Part shown: in pieces, positions 41,958 through 50,210 of the stretch
How positions within the stretch are numbered: the first letter of the stretch is position 1
Layout of the letters: each line of letters starts with the position of its first letter
Assembly: GCF_001005725.1 (NCBI RefSeq)
Contig: NZ_LBIC01000005.1
Coordinates: 174,001-238,000, forward strand
Direction: 5' to 3'
From: Sphingobium chungbukense
GTDB lineage: Bacteria > Pseudomonadota > Alphaproteobacteria > Sphingomonadales > Sphingomonadaceae
Length of the DNA stretch: 64,000 bases
The notes under the pieces: generated by a model
Told to the model about the DNA's origin: nothing
Seen by the model: only the letters and a program-made list of their open reading frames with translations
Database searches by the model: none
Translations under genes and position numbers: made by a program

Positions 41958-43088
41958 ATGAGCCTGATCGATCCTCTGCTCAGCCCCTTCGCCCTGCGCG
42001 GCCTGACACTGCCGAACCGGGTGGTGATGGCGCCGATGACCCGTTACCGCTCGCCACTGGGCGTGCCGACCGAGGAGGTGGCGAGCTATTATGGCCGCCG
42101 CGCCGCAACGGGCCTGGGCGCGATCCTGACGGAAGGGGTGGCGCTGCCGCATTATGCCGCGGCCGACCATCCGGACATACCGCGCATCGACGGGGTCGAG
42201 GCGCTGGCCGGCTGGAGCAAGCTGGTCGATGCCGTGCATGACGCGGGCGGGCGGATCATTCCCCAGCTCTGGCATCAGGGACCGATGTGGAATGTCGAAT
42301 ATGCCGGGACCGGCACCGGCAATCCGATGCGGCCGTCGGGCATCTGGGGTCCGCCGGACGGCATCATCTCCTTCCGCGAGGAGGGACGGATGGAGAGCCT
42401 GGCGCCTGTGCCGCCGATGAGCGAAAGCGATATTGCCGACGTCATCGCCGCCTACCGCCAGGCGGCGCGCAATGCGGTGACGCTGGGCGTGGACGGCATC
42501 GCCATCCATGGCGCGCATGGCTATCTGATCGACAGTTTCCTGTGGGACTATACCAACCGGCGCGAAGACCGATGGGGCGAACGCGCCGCCTTCGGCGTGG
42601 CGGTGGTGAAGGCGATCCGGGCGGAGATTGGCGAGGATATGCCGATCGTGCTGCGCTTCTCCCAATTCAAGATGCAGGATTACCGCGCCATGCTGGCGGA
42701 TACGCCGGATGGCCTTGGCGCATTGCTCGGGCCGCTCGCCGATGCGGGGGTCGACCTGTTCGATGCCAGCCAGCGCTATTTCGACACGCCGATCTTCGAC
42801 GGATCGCCGCTCAATCTGGCGGGCTGGGCGAAGAAGCTGACGGGCAAGGCGTCCATGACCGTGGGCGGCGTCGCGCTGGACAAGGCCAAGGGCAAGGCCA
42901 GGCATATCGACGACAGCCAGCAGTCGGTGAACAATCTGCCGCTGCTGATCGAGCGGTTCGAAAAGGGCGAGTTCGATCTGGTCGGCGTCGGCCGGGCGAT
43001 CCTCAACGATCCGGACTGGTTCGGCAAGGCGAAGCGGGACGAACCCTTCCTGCCGTTCGACCCCGCCAATCTGGAGCGGCTGGCATGA
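41958..43088 (+). CDS. Old-yellow-enzyme family NADH:flavin oxidoreductase
   Basis: 376 residues, with the short OYE organisation: LPNRVVMAPMTRYRSPLG (FMN contacts), IIPQLWHQGPMW, AIHGAHGYLIDSFLWDYTNR (His/Asn-type substrate site plus Tyr) and VGVGRAILNDPDWF. Its design and length match the gene at 23862, but the loop after QLWH differs (QGPMW against AGLLR), which suggests different substrates. It probably reduces an activated C=C bond. Its end overlaps the next gene. Confidence 0.92.
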   Translation: MSLIDPLLSPFALRGLTLPNRVVMAPMTRYRSPLGVPTEEVASYYGRRAATGLGAILTEGVALPHYAAADHPDIPRIDGVEALAGWSKLVDAVHDAGGRIIPQLWHQGPMWNVEYAGTGTGNPMRPSGIWGPPDGIISFREEGRMESLAPVPPMSESDIADVIAAYRQAARNAVTLGVDGIAIHGAHGYLIDSFLWDYTNRREDRWGERAAFGVAVVKAIRAEIGEDMPIVLRFSQFKMQDYRAMLADTPDGLGALLGPLADAGVDLFDASQRYFDTPIFDGSPLNLAGWAKKLTGKASMTVGGVALDKAKGKARHIDDSQQSVNNLPLLIERFEKGEFDLVGVGRAILNDPDWFGKAKRDEPFLPFDPANLERLA

Positions 43089-43639
43089 ACGAACTGGAGG
43101 CGCGGATCGACCGGCTGGAATCGCTGGCGGCGATCCAGCAGCTTCCGATCCGTTACGCGATCGCGGTGGACAGCCGGGATATGGACGCCTGGGTCGATCT
43201 GTTCATCCCTGACGTCTATTGCGGGCGGCGTGGCAGCGGGCGCGATGTACTCAAGTCCATCATCACGCCCGCGGTCAGGACTTTCTATCGGTCCATCCAC
43301 CAGATTTGCGGCCATCGGGTCGAATTCGACGATGCCGATCATGCGCATGGCGTGGTCTATTGCCGCGCCGAGCATGAGGATGACGGCAAATGGGTGGTCA
43401 TGGCGATCGCCTATTTCGATACTTATGAACGGCGGGATGGCGAGTGGTTTTTCGTCCGGCGGCGGGAAAAGCACTGGTATTCCGCCGACTGGCAGGAACG
43501 GCCGGCGGCGCCCTTCACCGGCTGGGCCGGGCACGACAATCCGCCCGACCTACCGCAGGATTTCGATAGCTGGGCGCCCTTCTGGGCGGAGGTGGACGGC
43601 CATGAGATCAGCCGCCTGACAGACCAGCCGTCGCATTAA
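43085..43639 (+). CDS. SnoaL-like (NTF2-fold) protein
   Basis: 184 residues from the ATG at 43085 that overlaps the preceding stop; a much longer frame running back into the old-yellow-enzyme gene is not credible. The cone-shaped NTF2 fold is suggested by ESLAAIQQLPIRYAIAVDSR, WVDLFIPDVYCG, HQICGHRVEFDDADHAHGVV and a final ...FVRRREKHWYSADW. In aromatic and steroid-type catabolism such proteins serve as isomerases, dehydratases or cyclases. The catalytic Asp/His pair cannot be assigned surely. Confidence 0.8.
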   Translation: MNELEARIDRLESLAAIQQLPIRYAIAVDSRDMDAWVDLFIPDVYCGRRGSGRDVLKSIITPAVRTFYRSIHQICGHRVEFDDADHAHGVVYCRAEHEDDGKWVVMAIAYFDTYERRDGEWFFVRRREKHWYSADWQERPAAPFTGWAGHDNPPDLPQDFDSWAPFWAEVDGHEISRLTDQPSH

Positions 43640-43668
43640 TCGAGATTGATATCATCAGGAGAGAGAAG

Positions 43669-44436
43669 ATGGGTGACAGGCGGCGTTTCGAGGGGCGATC
43701 GGTTTTCATCACCGGCGCCGGATCGGGCATTGGTGAAGCGACGGCGCATGCCTTTGCCGAGGAAGGTGCGAAGGTGGCGATTGCCGAGCTGGACCCGGCC
43801 AGGGGCGAAGCCGTGCGCGACGCCATCCGGGCCAAGGGCGGCACCGCCCTGTTCGTCGCCACCGACGCCACGGACGAGGCGTCGGTGAAGGCCGCGATCG
43901 CCGCCGCCAACGAGGCGCATGGTCCCATCGCCCACGCCTTCAACAATATCGGCATGTCCCGCCCCGGCAGCATCGAGGAGATGAGCCTGGAGGATTGGAA
44001 CTGGACGATCAGCATCTCGCTGACCAGCACCTTCCTGGCGATGAAATATGAAATCCCGGTGATGAAGGCCCATGGCGGCGGCACCATCGTCAATACCGCG
44101 TCCATGGCGGCGCGGCTTTACACGCCGTCCGCGCCCTGTTCCTATGCGGCGGCGAAGGCGGGGGTGATCCATCTCAGCCATCATGCGAGCTGCGCCTATG
44201 CGGACGACAATATCCGCGTGAACAGTGTGCTTCCGGGGCTGACCGCCACGCCGCAGATCGCATCCATGTTCACGGCCGAGGAACAGGCGGAGATCGCAGG
44301 CGAAAACCAGGTGATCCGCCGCGCGGTCGATCCGCGCGAAATCGCCAATGCGGTGCTGTTCCTGTCCAGCGACGAGGCATCGATGATCACCGGGCGCGGG
44401 ATCGAGGTGTCCGGCGGACGCAGGCACGGAAGCTGA
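43669..44436 (+). CDS. Short-chain dehydrogenase/reductase (SDR)
   Basis: 255 residues. Motifs are VFITGAGSGIGEATAHAFA, IAELDPARGEA (acidic after beta-2, NAD-type), NNIG for NNAG, Ser in VNTASMAARL and Tyr/Lys in YAAAK. The ending GRGIEVSGGRRHGS is slightly shorter than usual. Thirty bases after the SnoaL-like gene, with a GGAGAGAGAAG ribosome site. Part of unit E. Confidence 0.9.
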   Translation: MGDRRRFEGRSVFITGAGSGIGEATAHAFAEEGAKVAIAELDPARGEAVRDAIRAKGGTALFVATDATDEASVKAAIAAANEAHGPIAHAFNNIGMSRPGSIEEMSLEDWNWTISISLTSTFLAMKYEIPVMKAHGGGTIVNTASMAARLYTPSAPCSYAAAKAGVIHLSHHASCAYADDNIRVNSVLPGLTATPQIASMFTAEEQAEIAGENQVIRRAVDPREIANAVLFLSSDEASMITGRGIEVSGGRRHGS

Positions 44437-44492
44437 CGTCAGGCTGGCGGGTGTGCCCTTGGGCTGAGGAATGGACGATATGGAGAAGGAGA

Positions 44493-45803
44493 GTGTCGGA
44501 TGAGGATGCGAACGATTTTACGTTGTCGCGCCGGAGGTTGCTGGGCACCGCGCTCTGGACGATGGTCGGCGGCCTGCTGCCGGCATCCGCGTCGGGCGCA
44601 GTCATGAACAGCGGTGCCGCACCCGCAGCCGCGCTCAAGGACTGGAGCGCCTATGTCGACCTGCTGAAGCCGGCAGGGGCCCTCAACGCCATGACCGGAT
44701 TTCCGGAGGACGACCAGATTCGCGCCGAACTCTATCGCCAATTGGTGATGAACATCGCGCAATCCTATGTCTGGTATTTCCAGTCGACACCCGAACATCC
44801 CGACTGGATGCCGTTCGAGAACAGCATCTTCCTGCTGCAACCCAATCCCGACGCCATTTATCATATCGCGCCGGTCAGCGGCGACGGCGTCTACAAGGTC
44901 AGCGGCTATCGCGGCACCAACAAGGTGATGGGTTTCGCCGTTGGCCGCGGCATGTTCGGCACGCAAGACCCCAAGCCCGGCTTCAACAATTATGATGCCG
45001 ACGGCCTGACGCTGGACAAGGACGGCTATTTCGAGGTGATATTCAGCACCGAGCGGCCCAAGGACTGGACCGGCGACTGGCGTTATCTTGATCCTCAGGC
45101 GGGCGACATCATGATCCGCCAGTTCGCCTATGATTGGGGCGTCGACGTGGATGCCCGGTTCGCGATCGAGCGGCTCGACAAGCCGCCGCTGAAGCCCCGG
45201 CTGACGCAGGAACAGATCGCGGCGCGGCTCGACGCCATCATGGGCGGGTTCGTCGAGCGTTTTTCGCGCATCTGCATCGGCTATCAGAACAAGGTCATCC
45301 ATGATCTTGGTTTGAACGTCATGGAATTGTCGGGCTTTGAAGATCTGGGAAACAGCGGCGAATGGCCGCAAAAATATTTCCGGTGCATCTATGACTATCA
45401 GCCGGGCGAGGCGCTGATCATCGAGACGGAATTGCCGGAGAACTGCAAATATTGGAATGTGCAGCTTAACGACGAACTCTGGAACCAGATCGAGTTCGGT
45501 TATCGCCAGAGCAGCCTCAACGCGATGCAGGCGCAGATCGACAGCGACGGGAAGTTCCGCACCGTGATTGCGTTGGAAGACCCGGGCGTCGCCAACTGGC
45601 TCGATAGCGGCGGGCACACGCGCGGCATGCTGGTCGGTCGCTGGCACGGCGCGGACAGCTATCCGATGCCCACGATCAGGAAGGTGCCCTTCGCCGACAT
45701 CACCGAACATCTTCCCGCCGACACGCGACGGGTGACTCCGGCTGAGCGCGAAGCCGCGCTGCGCAAGCGCAATCTGGGGCTTCAGATGCGGCGGCGCTGG
45801 TAG
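44493..45803 (+). CDS. Tat-exported DUF1214-like protein
   Basis: 436 residues from a GTG at 44493, preceded by GGAGAAGGAG. An N-terminal twin-arginine signal is visible (SRRRLLGTALWTMVGGLLPA near 14-33). The mature part includes the family-like ENCKYWNVQLNDELWNQIEF and a bipartite core with FLLQPNPDAIYHIAPV. DUF1214 and related domains have no settled function. Exported location contrasts with the cytoplasmic enzymes of the same operon and suggests a periplasmic first step or binding. Identity is moderately sure. Confidence 0.7.
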   Translation: MSDEDANDFTLSRRRLLGTALWTMVGGLLPASASGAVMNSGAAPAAALKDWSAYVDLLKPAGALNAMTGFPEDDQIRAELYRQLVMNIAQSYVWYFQSTPEHPDWMPFENSIFLLQPNPDAIYHIAPVSGDGVYKVSGYRGTNKVMGFAVGRGMFGTQDPKPGFNNYDADGLTLDKDGYFEVIFSTERPKDWTGDWRYLDPQAGDIMIRQFAYDWGVDVDARFAIERLDKPPLKPRLTQEQIAARLDAIMGGFVERFSRICIGYQNKVIHDLGLNVMELSGFEDLGNSGEWPQKYFRCIYDYQPGEALIIETELPENCKYWNVQLNDELWNQIEFGYRQSSLNAMQAQIDSDGKFRTVIALEDPGVANWLDSGGHTRGMLVGRWHGADSYPMPTIRKVPFADITEHLPADTRRVTPAEREAALRKRNLGLQMRRRW

Positions 45804-45808
45804 AATCC

Positions 45809-45845
45809 GTTCCGGCGTTCCCTGGTGCAAAGGGGACGCCGGAAC
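45809..45845. terminator. Bidirectional hairpin between unit E and the thiolase gene
   Basis: GTTCCGGCGTTCCC pairs with GGGGACGCCGGAAC (14 pairs, one T-G), loop 9 bases. It lies 5 bases past the DUF1214-like stop and 11 before the convergent thiolase stop, so both transcripts could end here. A T run is absent. Confidence 0.65.
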
Positions 45846-45856
45846 CGCTCGCAACG

Positions 45857-47050
45857 TCAGGCGCGTTCGAAGATCGCCGCCGCGCCCTGGCCACCGCCGA
45901 CGCACATGGTTTCGAGGCCGTAGCGCGCGCCACGCCGCTGCATTTCGTGCAGCATGGAGGCGAGAATGCGCGCCCCGGTCGCGGCGATCGGATGGCCCAG
46001 CGAGATGCCGCCGCCATTGACGTTGAGCTTGGCCGGATCGTTCCAGTCCCAGCCCTTGAGCACGCCCAGAACCTGCGCGGCGAAGGCTTCGTTCAGTTCG
46101 ACAAGGTCGATGTCCTTCCAGCCCAGGCCGGTCTGGCGGAACAGCTTTTCCACCGCGGGCACGGGGCCGATGCCCATGACGCCGGGATGGCATCCGGCAA
46201 CCGCATAGCCCACGAAGCGGCCGATGGGCGTCAGGTCCAGTTCCTTCAATTTCTCTTCGGACACCACCAGGCAGGCGGCGGCGGCGTCATTCTGCTGGCT
46301 GGCATTGCCCGCAGTGACGACGCCATCCTTGATGATCGGCCGCAACGCGCCCATGATTTCGGCGGTCGCATCGGCGCGGATGCCTTCATCCCTGTCCACG
46401 ATCATTTCGCCCTTGCGGGTCTTGACCGTGACCGGCACCAGTTCGTCCGCGAACAGGCCGGCTTCCCAGGCGGCGGCGGCGCGCTGATGACTGCGCGCGG
46501 CATAGGCATCGGCATCGGCGCGGGAGATTTCATAGTCGCGGGCGACATTTTCGGCCGTCTCGATCATGCCGGAAATCCTGCCGAACCGTTCCTCCGGCTG
46601 GGATCGCTCGCGCTGGCGGTCGAGCCGGTCGTACAGCATGCTGTTGCCGGCCCGCATCCCCTTGCGCATGCCGTTCGTATAATATTCGACATTGCTCATG
46701 CTTTCGGCGCCGCCGGCGATGATCACGTCGGCCATGCCGCCTTGCACCATGGCGGCGGCCGTCGCTACCGCCGTCAGACCGCCGGCGCAGCGGCGGTCGA
46801 GCTGCATGCCCGGCACCTCCAGCGGCAGGTCGGCGGCCAGCGCCGCCCAGCGGCCGATGCTGGGCGCTTCGCCATTGGCGTAACTCTGGGCGAGGATGAC
46901 ATCGTCGATCGCCCCCGGGTCGATGCCGCTGCGTGTCACGACGGCGCGGATGACGGCTTCGGCCAGCCGCTCGGCGGGCATATCGGCCAGCGAGCCCAGA
47001 TATTTGCCGACGGGCGTGCGGACGGGGGAAACGATATAGGCAGTACGCAT
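45857..47050 (-). CDS. Acetyl-CoA C-acyltransferase (thiolase)
   Basis: 397 residues, usual length. Nucleophilic Cys88 is in MQLDRRCAGGLTAV, the active-site His353 in SLGHPIAATGAR and the second Cys383 in ETMCVGGGQG; GGAESMSNVEYY is the family signature 2 region. It would split a 3-ketoacyl-CoA with CoA, or catalyse the reverse. With the enoyl-CoA hydratases and 3-hydroxyacyl-type SDRs in the window it completes a beta-oxidation-like cycle, but an acyl-CoA dehydrogenase is missing from this region. Confidence 0.95.
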   Translation of the reverse strand: MRTAYIVSPVRTPVGKYLGSLADMPAERLAEAVIRAVVTRSGIDPGAIDDVILAQSYANGEAPSIGRWAALAADLPLEVPGMQLDRRCAGGLTAVATAAAMVQGGMADVIIAGGAESMSNVEYYTNGMRKGMRAGNSMLYDRLDRQRERSQPEERFGRISGMIETAENVARDYEISRADADAYAARSHQRAAAAWEAGLFADELVPVTVKTRKGEMIVDRDEGIRADATAEIMGALRPIIKDGVVTAGNASQQNDAAAACLVVSEEKLKELDLTPIGRFVGYAVAGCHPGVMGIGPVPAVEKLFRQTGLGWKDIDLVELNEAFAAQVLGVLKGWDWNDPAKLNVNGGGISLGHPIAATGARILASMLHEMQRRGARYGLETMCVGGGQGAAAIFERA

Positions 47051-47193
47051 GATGGACCTCTGACCGGTTATCCCGCTGCCATACAGGGATGCCTTTCATA
47101 AGGGGGAGCGGGGGCCGCCAAGCATCATGATTCTGATGACCGGCGGCCGGCCCGTGCCGTCTTGCGTTCCCTTTGTGTCGACAATCGCCCCGG

Positions 47194-48180
47194 TCAGGAT
47201 ATGGCGATCATGCGCGACCAGTCGTGCAGGCGTCTCCACAATGTCTCGCGCGTGGACGCGAAATTATGCATGTGCGCCATGCGCGGCACGATGAAGAGGG
47301 AGACGTCGGGGGAAGCGGAATAGGCCGCCGGCTCGCGATAAGGTTCCGGACAGGTATCGCGTTCGCCATCGCCGATCAGGACCGGCACGGTGACGCGGGC
47401 GGCATCTTCGGCAAAGACGCCGGGAAGCATCATCTGCACCGCGCAGTTCGGGATGGTGAGGCTGCCGAACAGCGGCGTGGTCTGCCGGATCGGGTATCCG
47501 CCCTTCATATCCTCTTCCAATATGTCGGCGGGAACATCCTCCCAATGGAAGGGATAAACATAGTCGACGCCCTCATGGTCCTGTTCCAGATGGCTTTTGA
47601 CCTGTCCGGTGGCGACCTTGTCGAAGCGGCGCATCCCATGTTCGAAGGCCGCCTTGTCGCGCTGGGGCAGGGCGGTGTGGATCGCGCTGACGCCGAAAGG
47701 CGCGATCGCGTCGAATGTGGCGAACCGGCCCTGCGTCAATATGGTGACGCCGCCGCCCATCGACTGCCCCATCCCCACCAGGAAGAGCGAGGACAAGGCC
47801 GGAAAGCCCTCCGCCGCCGTGCCGTCGCGCAGGGCGGCGGCAATCTGTCTCACGCAGGCATCATGGGTTGCCGCCATCGTCTGGAAATCGATCCTGGACA
47901 GGTCGGGAATGCTGCTTTCGCCGACGCCGACATGGTCGATGGCGATGTGGATCAGGCCTTGGACAGCCTGCCAGACAGCCTCGTCATAATTTTCATGGCC
48001 CTCGAACCGCATCATGAAATAATGGCGTGAATATCCGCCGCCCGGACAGGCGAAGATCGCGATGGGCTGGTCCGGCATGGCGGACGGATCGGGCAAGGTC
48101 AGGGTCACGGCCATCTCGACCTTGTCCCCCAATTCCGGCGCTGCCGCCGTGACATCGATGCGCTTATGCACTCTCAGCAT
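47194..48180 (-). CDS. Alpha/beta hydrolase
   Basis: 328 residues. The nucleophile elbow is GMGQSMGGG (Ser). Oxyanion-side AIFACPGGGYSRHYFM, an acid near VLIGDGERDTC and the His near ARMAHMHNF complete the triad by position. No signal peptide. The family covers esterases, thioesterases and C-C hydrolases. Its open active site with GGGYSR suggests a carboxylesterase-like or C-C bond role. It is a separate gene 140 bases downstream-side of the thiolase gene on the same strand. Confidence 0.85.
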   Translation of the reverse strand: MLRVHKRIDVTAAAPELGDKVEMAVTLTLPDPSAMPDQPIAIFACPGGGYSRHYFMMRFEGHENYDEAVWQAVQGLIHIAIDHVGVGESSIPDLSRIDFQTMAATHDACVRQIAAALRDGTAAEGFPALSSLFLVGMGQSMGGGVTILTQGRFATFDAIAPFGVSAIHTALPQRDKAAFEHGMRRFDKVATGQVKSHLEQDHEGVDYVYPFHWEDVPADILEEDMKGGYPIRQTTPLFGSLTIPNCAVQMMLPGVFAEDAARVTVPVLIGDGERDTCPEPYREPAAYSASPDVSLFIVPRMAHMHNFASTRETLWRRLHDWSRMIAIS

Positions 48181-48276
48181 CTATTCTCTTCCTGCAAACA
48201 TCCCTGACGGGACCGGTGGACCATTTCGTTTATGGGATCGATCGGGCCTTGCCGCCGCTCGTCGAAATCGCGCCGA

Positions 48277-49428
48277 TCAGCCCATGTCCTTCATCGCGAT
48301 CCAGCGCCTTTCGGCATCGGCGCGCTCGACCGCTTCGACCACCCGCTGCACCGCCGCCGCCTCGGTGAAGCTGGGCGATCCTTCCGTCCCGTTGCGAATG
48401 GCATCGACCATATGCCGAAACATCCAGTCCATCGCGGCGAAAGGACGCGGCTCCGCCGTGGCGCCCGCGACGCCGGGAACGGCATAATGGTCGTTCACGG
48501 TCACCTCCTCGCAAGTGCGCTGGCCATAGGTCAGCAACCGCGCATCGCCGGCATAGAGCTTTGCCGAGGGGAAATTGCCGAAGCTGTCGTCGACCAGCAG
48601 CAAACGGCCCCTGTCGCCCCACACCTCCACCCGCCAGCCTTCGGTGTCGGGCACGCACCAGCCCGCCTGCAGGCTGCCGATCGCGCCATTTTCCATGCGC
48701 AGCACCGCGCTGCCCAGATCGTGCGTCTCGGGCCGCAGCACTTCGCCATTGGGCAGGAACCATTCGGGCACGCCGGTCGTCAGCATGCCGGTCGCCTCCG
48801 CCACCGGCCCGATCAGATGCGTCAGGAACAGCAGCGAATGAGTGGCGAAATTGCGCCAGGCGCTGCCGCCGCTGCTCTTTTCCGCCAGCCAATAATAGGG
48901 GTCGGTATGTTCCGAATAGGCGCAATAGGCATAGGGCTTGTCGTTGGCGACGATCAGCGGCAGCATGAGCTGGACGTTGAAGCCCAGCGGGCGTCCGATG
49001 AAGCCTTCATCGATCATGCGCTTCATCTTCTGTGCATGTGGCGACCAGCGGAATTGCGCGTCCACGACGCCGACGACGCCGGCGGCCCGCTGCGCGTCGC
49101 GCATCGCTTCGGCATCGGACAGGCTGACCGCGAAGGGCAGCGCGTCATAGACATGCTTGCCGTTCTTCAGCGCCGCCATGACCATGGGGAAGCGGAAGGA
49201 TGGCCGCGTGCCGACATCGATGATGTGCAGGTCGGGGTCGGCCGACATCTCCTCATGGTTCCAATAGGCTTTGGGAATGTCATATTCCCGCGCGGCCCGT
49301 TCCGCCGTTTCCTGGCGGGAGGTGCAGATGGCGGCGACTTCCACGCCCTCGATCCGCCGCCAGGCCGCGCCATGGACCTTGAGGCTCCAGTTGGCGCTGA
49401 TGATCCCCACCTTGAGCGTATCCGCCAT
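48277..49428 (-). CDS. Gfo/Idh/MocA-family oxidoreductase
   Basis: 383 residues. The N-terminal Rossmann half opens VGIISANWSLKVHGAAWRRI and holds ALPFAVSLSDAEAM in place of the common EKP motif, with Leu-Pro instead of Lys-Pro, so the catalytic Lys seems altered. The C-terminal beta domain follows from about 120. The family oxidises or reduces sugars, inositols and related cyclic alcohols with NAD(P). Divergent from the TetR gene at 49513, with a palindromic operator in between. Confidence 0.88.
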   Translation of the reverse strand: MADTLKVGIISANWSLKVHGAAWRRIEGVEVAAICTSRQETAERAAREYDIPKAYWNHEEMSADPDLHIIDVGTRPSFRFPMVMAALKNGKHVYDALPFAVSLSDAEAMRDAQRAAGVVGVVDAQFRWSPHAQKMKRMIDEGFIGRPLGFNVQLMLPLIVANDKPYAYCAYSEHTDPYYWLAEKSSGGSAWRNFATHSLLFLTHLIGPVAEATGMLTTGVPEWFLPNGEVLRPETHDLGSAVLRMENGAIGSLQAGWCVPDTEGWRVEVWGDRGRLLLVDDSFGNFPSAKLYAGDARLLTYGQRTCEEVTVNDHYAVPGVAGATAEPRPFAAMDWMFRHMVDAIRNGTEGSPSFTEAAAVQRVVEAVERADAERRWIAMKDMG

Positions 49429-49449
49429 TGCCTTGCACCTTCATCCCGA

Positions 49450-49477
49450 TTTAATTGAACCTATGTGTCCAATTAAA
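49450..49477. promoter_or_regulatory. TetR-type operator between Gfo/Idh and TetR genes
   Basis: TTTAATTGAAC (49450-49460) and GTCCAATTAAA (49467-49477) are inverted with 10 of 11 matches and a 6-base spacer. Lying in the 84-base gap between divergent starts, it is well placed for the TetR protein to control itself and the oxidoreductase. Confidence 0.7.
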
Positions 49478-49512
49478 AAGAAGCCCGTGCAAGCGGGAAG
49501 GGGATCAGGAAT

Positions 49513-50154
49513 ATGATCATTGCGCGCCAGGCGCCACGACGACGGGGACGCCCTACAGCGGACGAAAGCCTGGCGCGTGAGCAGGCCGTCATGGAGGTCG
49601 CCGCGGCACTGTTCGAACACCATGGCTTTGCGGGCGTCACGATGGCGGAGGTGGCGCGCCGCGCGCGCATCAGCAAGACGACGCTCTACGCCCGTTACCC
49701 CGACAAGCCGGCGCTGTTTCGGGCGATTTGCAGCTATGCCTGCCGCGTCCCGGCCTATCGTTTCGCGGCGGTCGCGACAGAGGGACGGGAGCCGGAGGCG
49801 GTACTGGCCGACTTTGCCGTCGCGATTGCCGAAGCGACCGCCGATCCCGCCGCCGACCGTTTCCTGCGCCTGGTCATTTTCGAGGCGCGGCGCTTTCCCG
49901 AACTGGCGGGGCAGATCTTGCTGGAAAGCCGCGATGTGGCGTCGCCGCTGGTCGAGTGGCTGGAAGCCATGGCGCGGGAGGGGCGGCTATCGAGCCATGA
50001 CCCCGCCTTGCTCGCGCGGCAGTTCGGCGCCCTCGTGACCGGTGGTCATGACGGCCTGCTGCAATGTTCCGAAGAGGAATCGGGGAAACGGATCGCTTCG
50101 GCGGTCGCATTGCTGCGGCCTCTGTTCCGCCATGAAAAAGACCGGCACGGATAG
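49513..50154 (+). CDS. TetR-family regulator
   Basis: 213 residues. After a basic tail (RQAPRRRGRPTADE) comes the HTH: VMEVAAALFEHHGFAGVTMA followed by ARRARISKTTLYARYPDKPA. The C-terminal ligand-binding half resembles the AefR-like type. It is divergent from the Gfo/Idh gene, with a shared inverted repeat, and its message ends in a strong terminator. The inducer is unknown. Confidence 0.93.
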   Translation: MIIARQAPRRRGRPTADESLAREQAVMEVAAALFEHHGFAGVTMAEVARRARISKTTLYARYPDKPALFRAICSYACRVPAYRFAAVATEGREPEAVLADFAVAIAEATADPAADRFLRLVIFEARRFPELAGQILLESRDVASPLVEWLEAMAREGRLSSHDPALLARQFGALVTGGHDGLLQCSEEESGKRIASAVALLRPLFRHEKDRHG

Positions 50155-50169
50155 GACCGTGCCGGTCTT
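50138..50169. terminator. Bidirectional terminator after the TetR gene
   Basis: A perfect 13-bp stem (AAGACCGGCACGG with CCGTGCCGGTCTT, 50138-50150 and 50157-50169), 6-base loop, starts within the last codons of the regulator. A run of A precedes it on the plus strand (50135-50139), giving a T run for the convergent amidohydrolase gene. Confidence 0.8.
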
Positions 50170-50210
50170 CAGGAGGCCCGCGCGCCCCTTATCCGCGCGG
50201 ACACGCCCTA

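Noticed and set aside
42287-43084. N-terminal extension of the SnoaL-like frame
   Set aside because: It overlaps the old-yellow-enzyme gene and has no recognisable domain. The ATG at 43085 gives the expected domain length.
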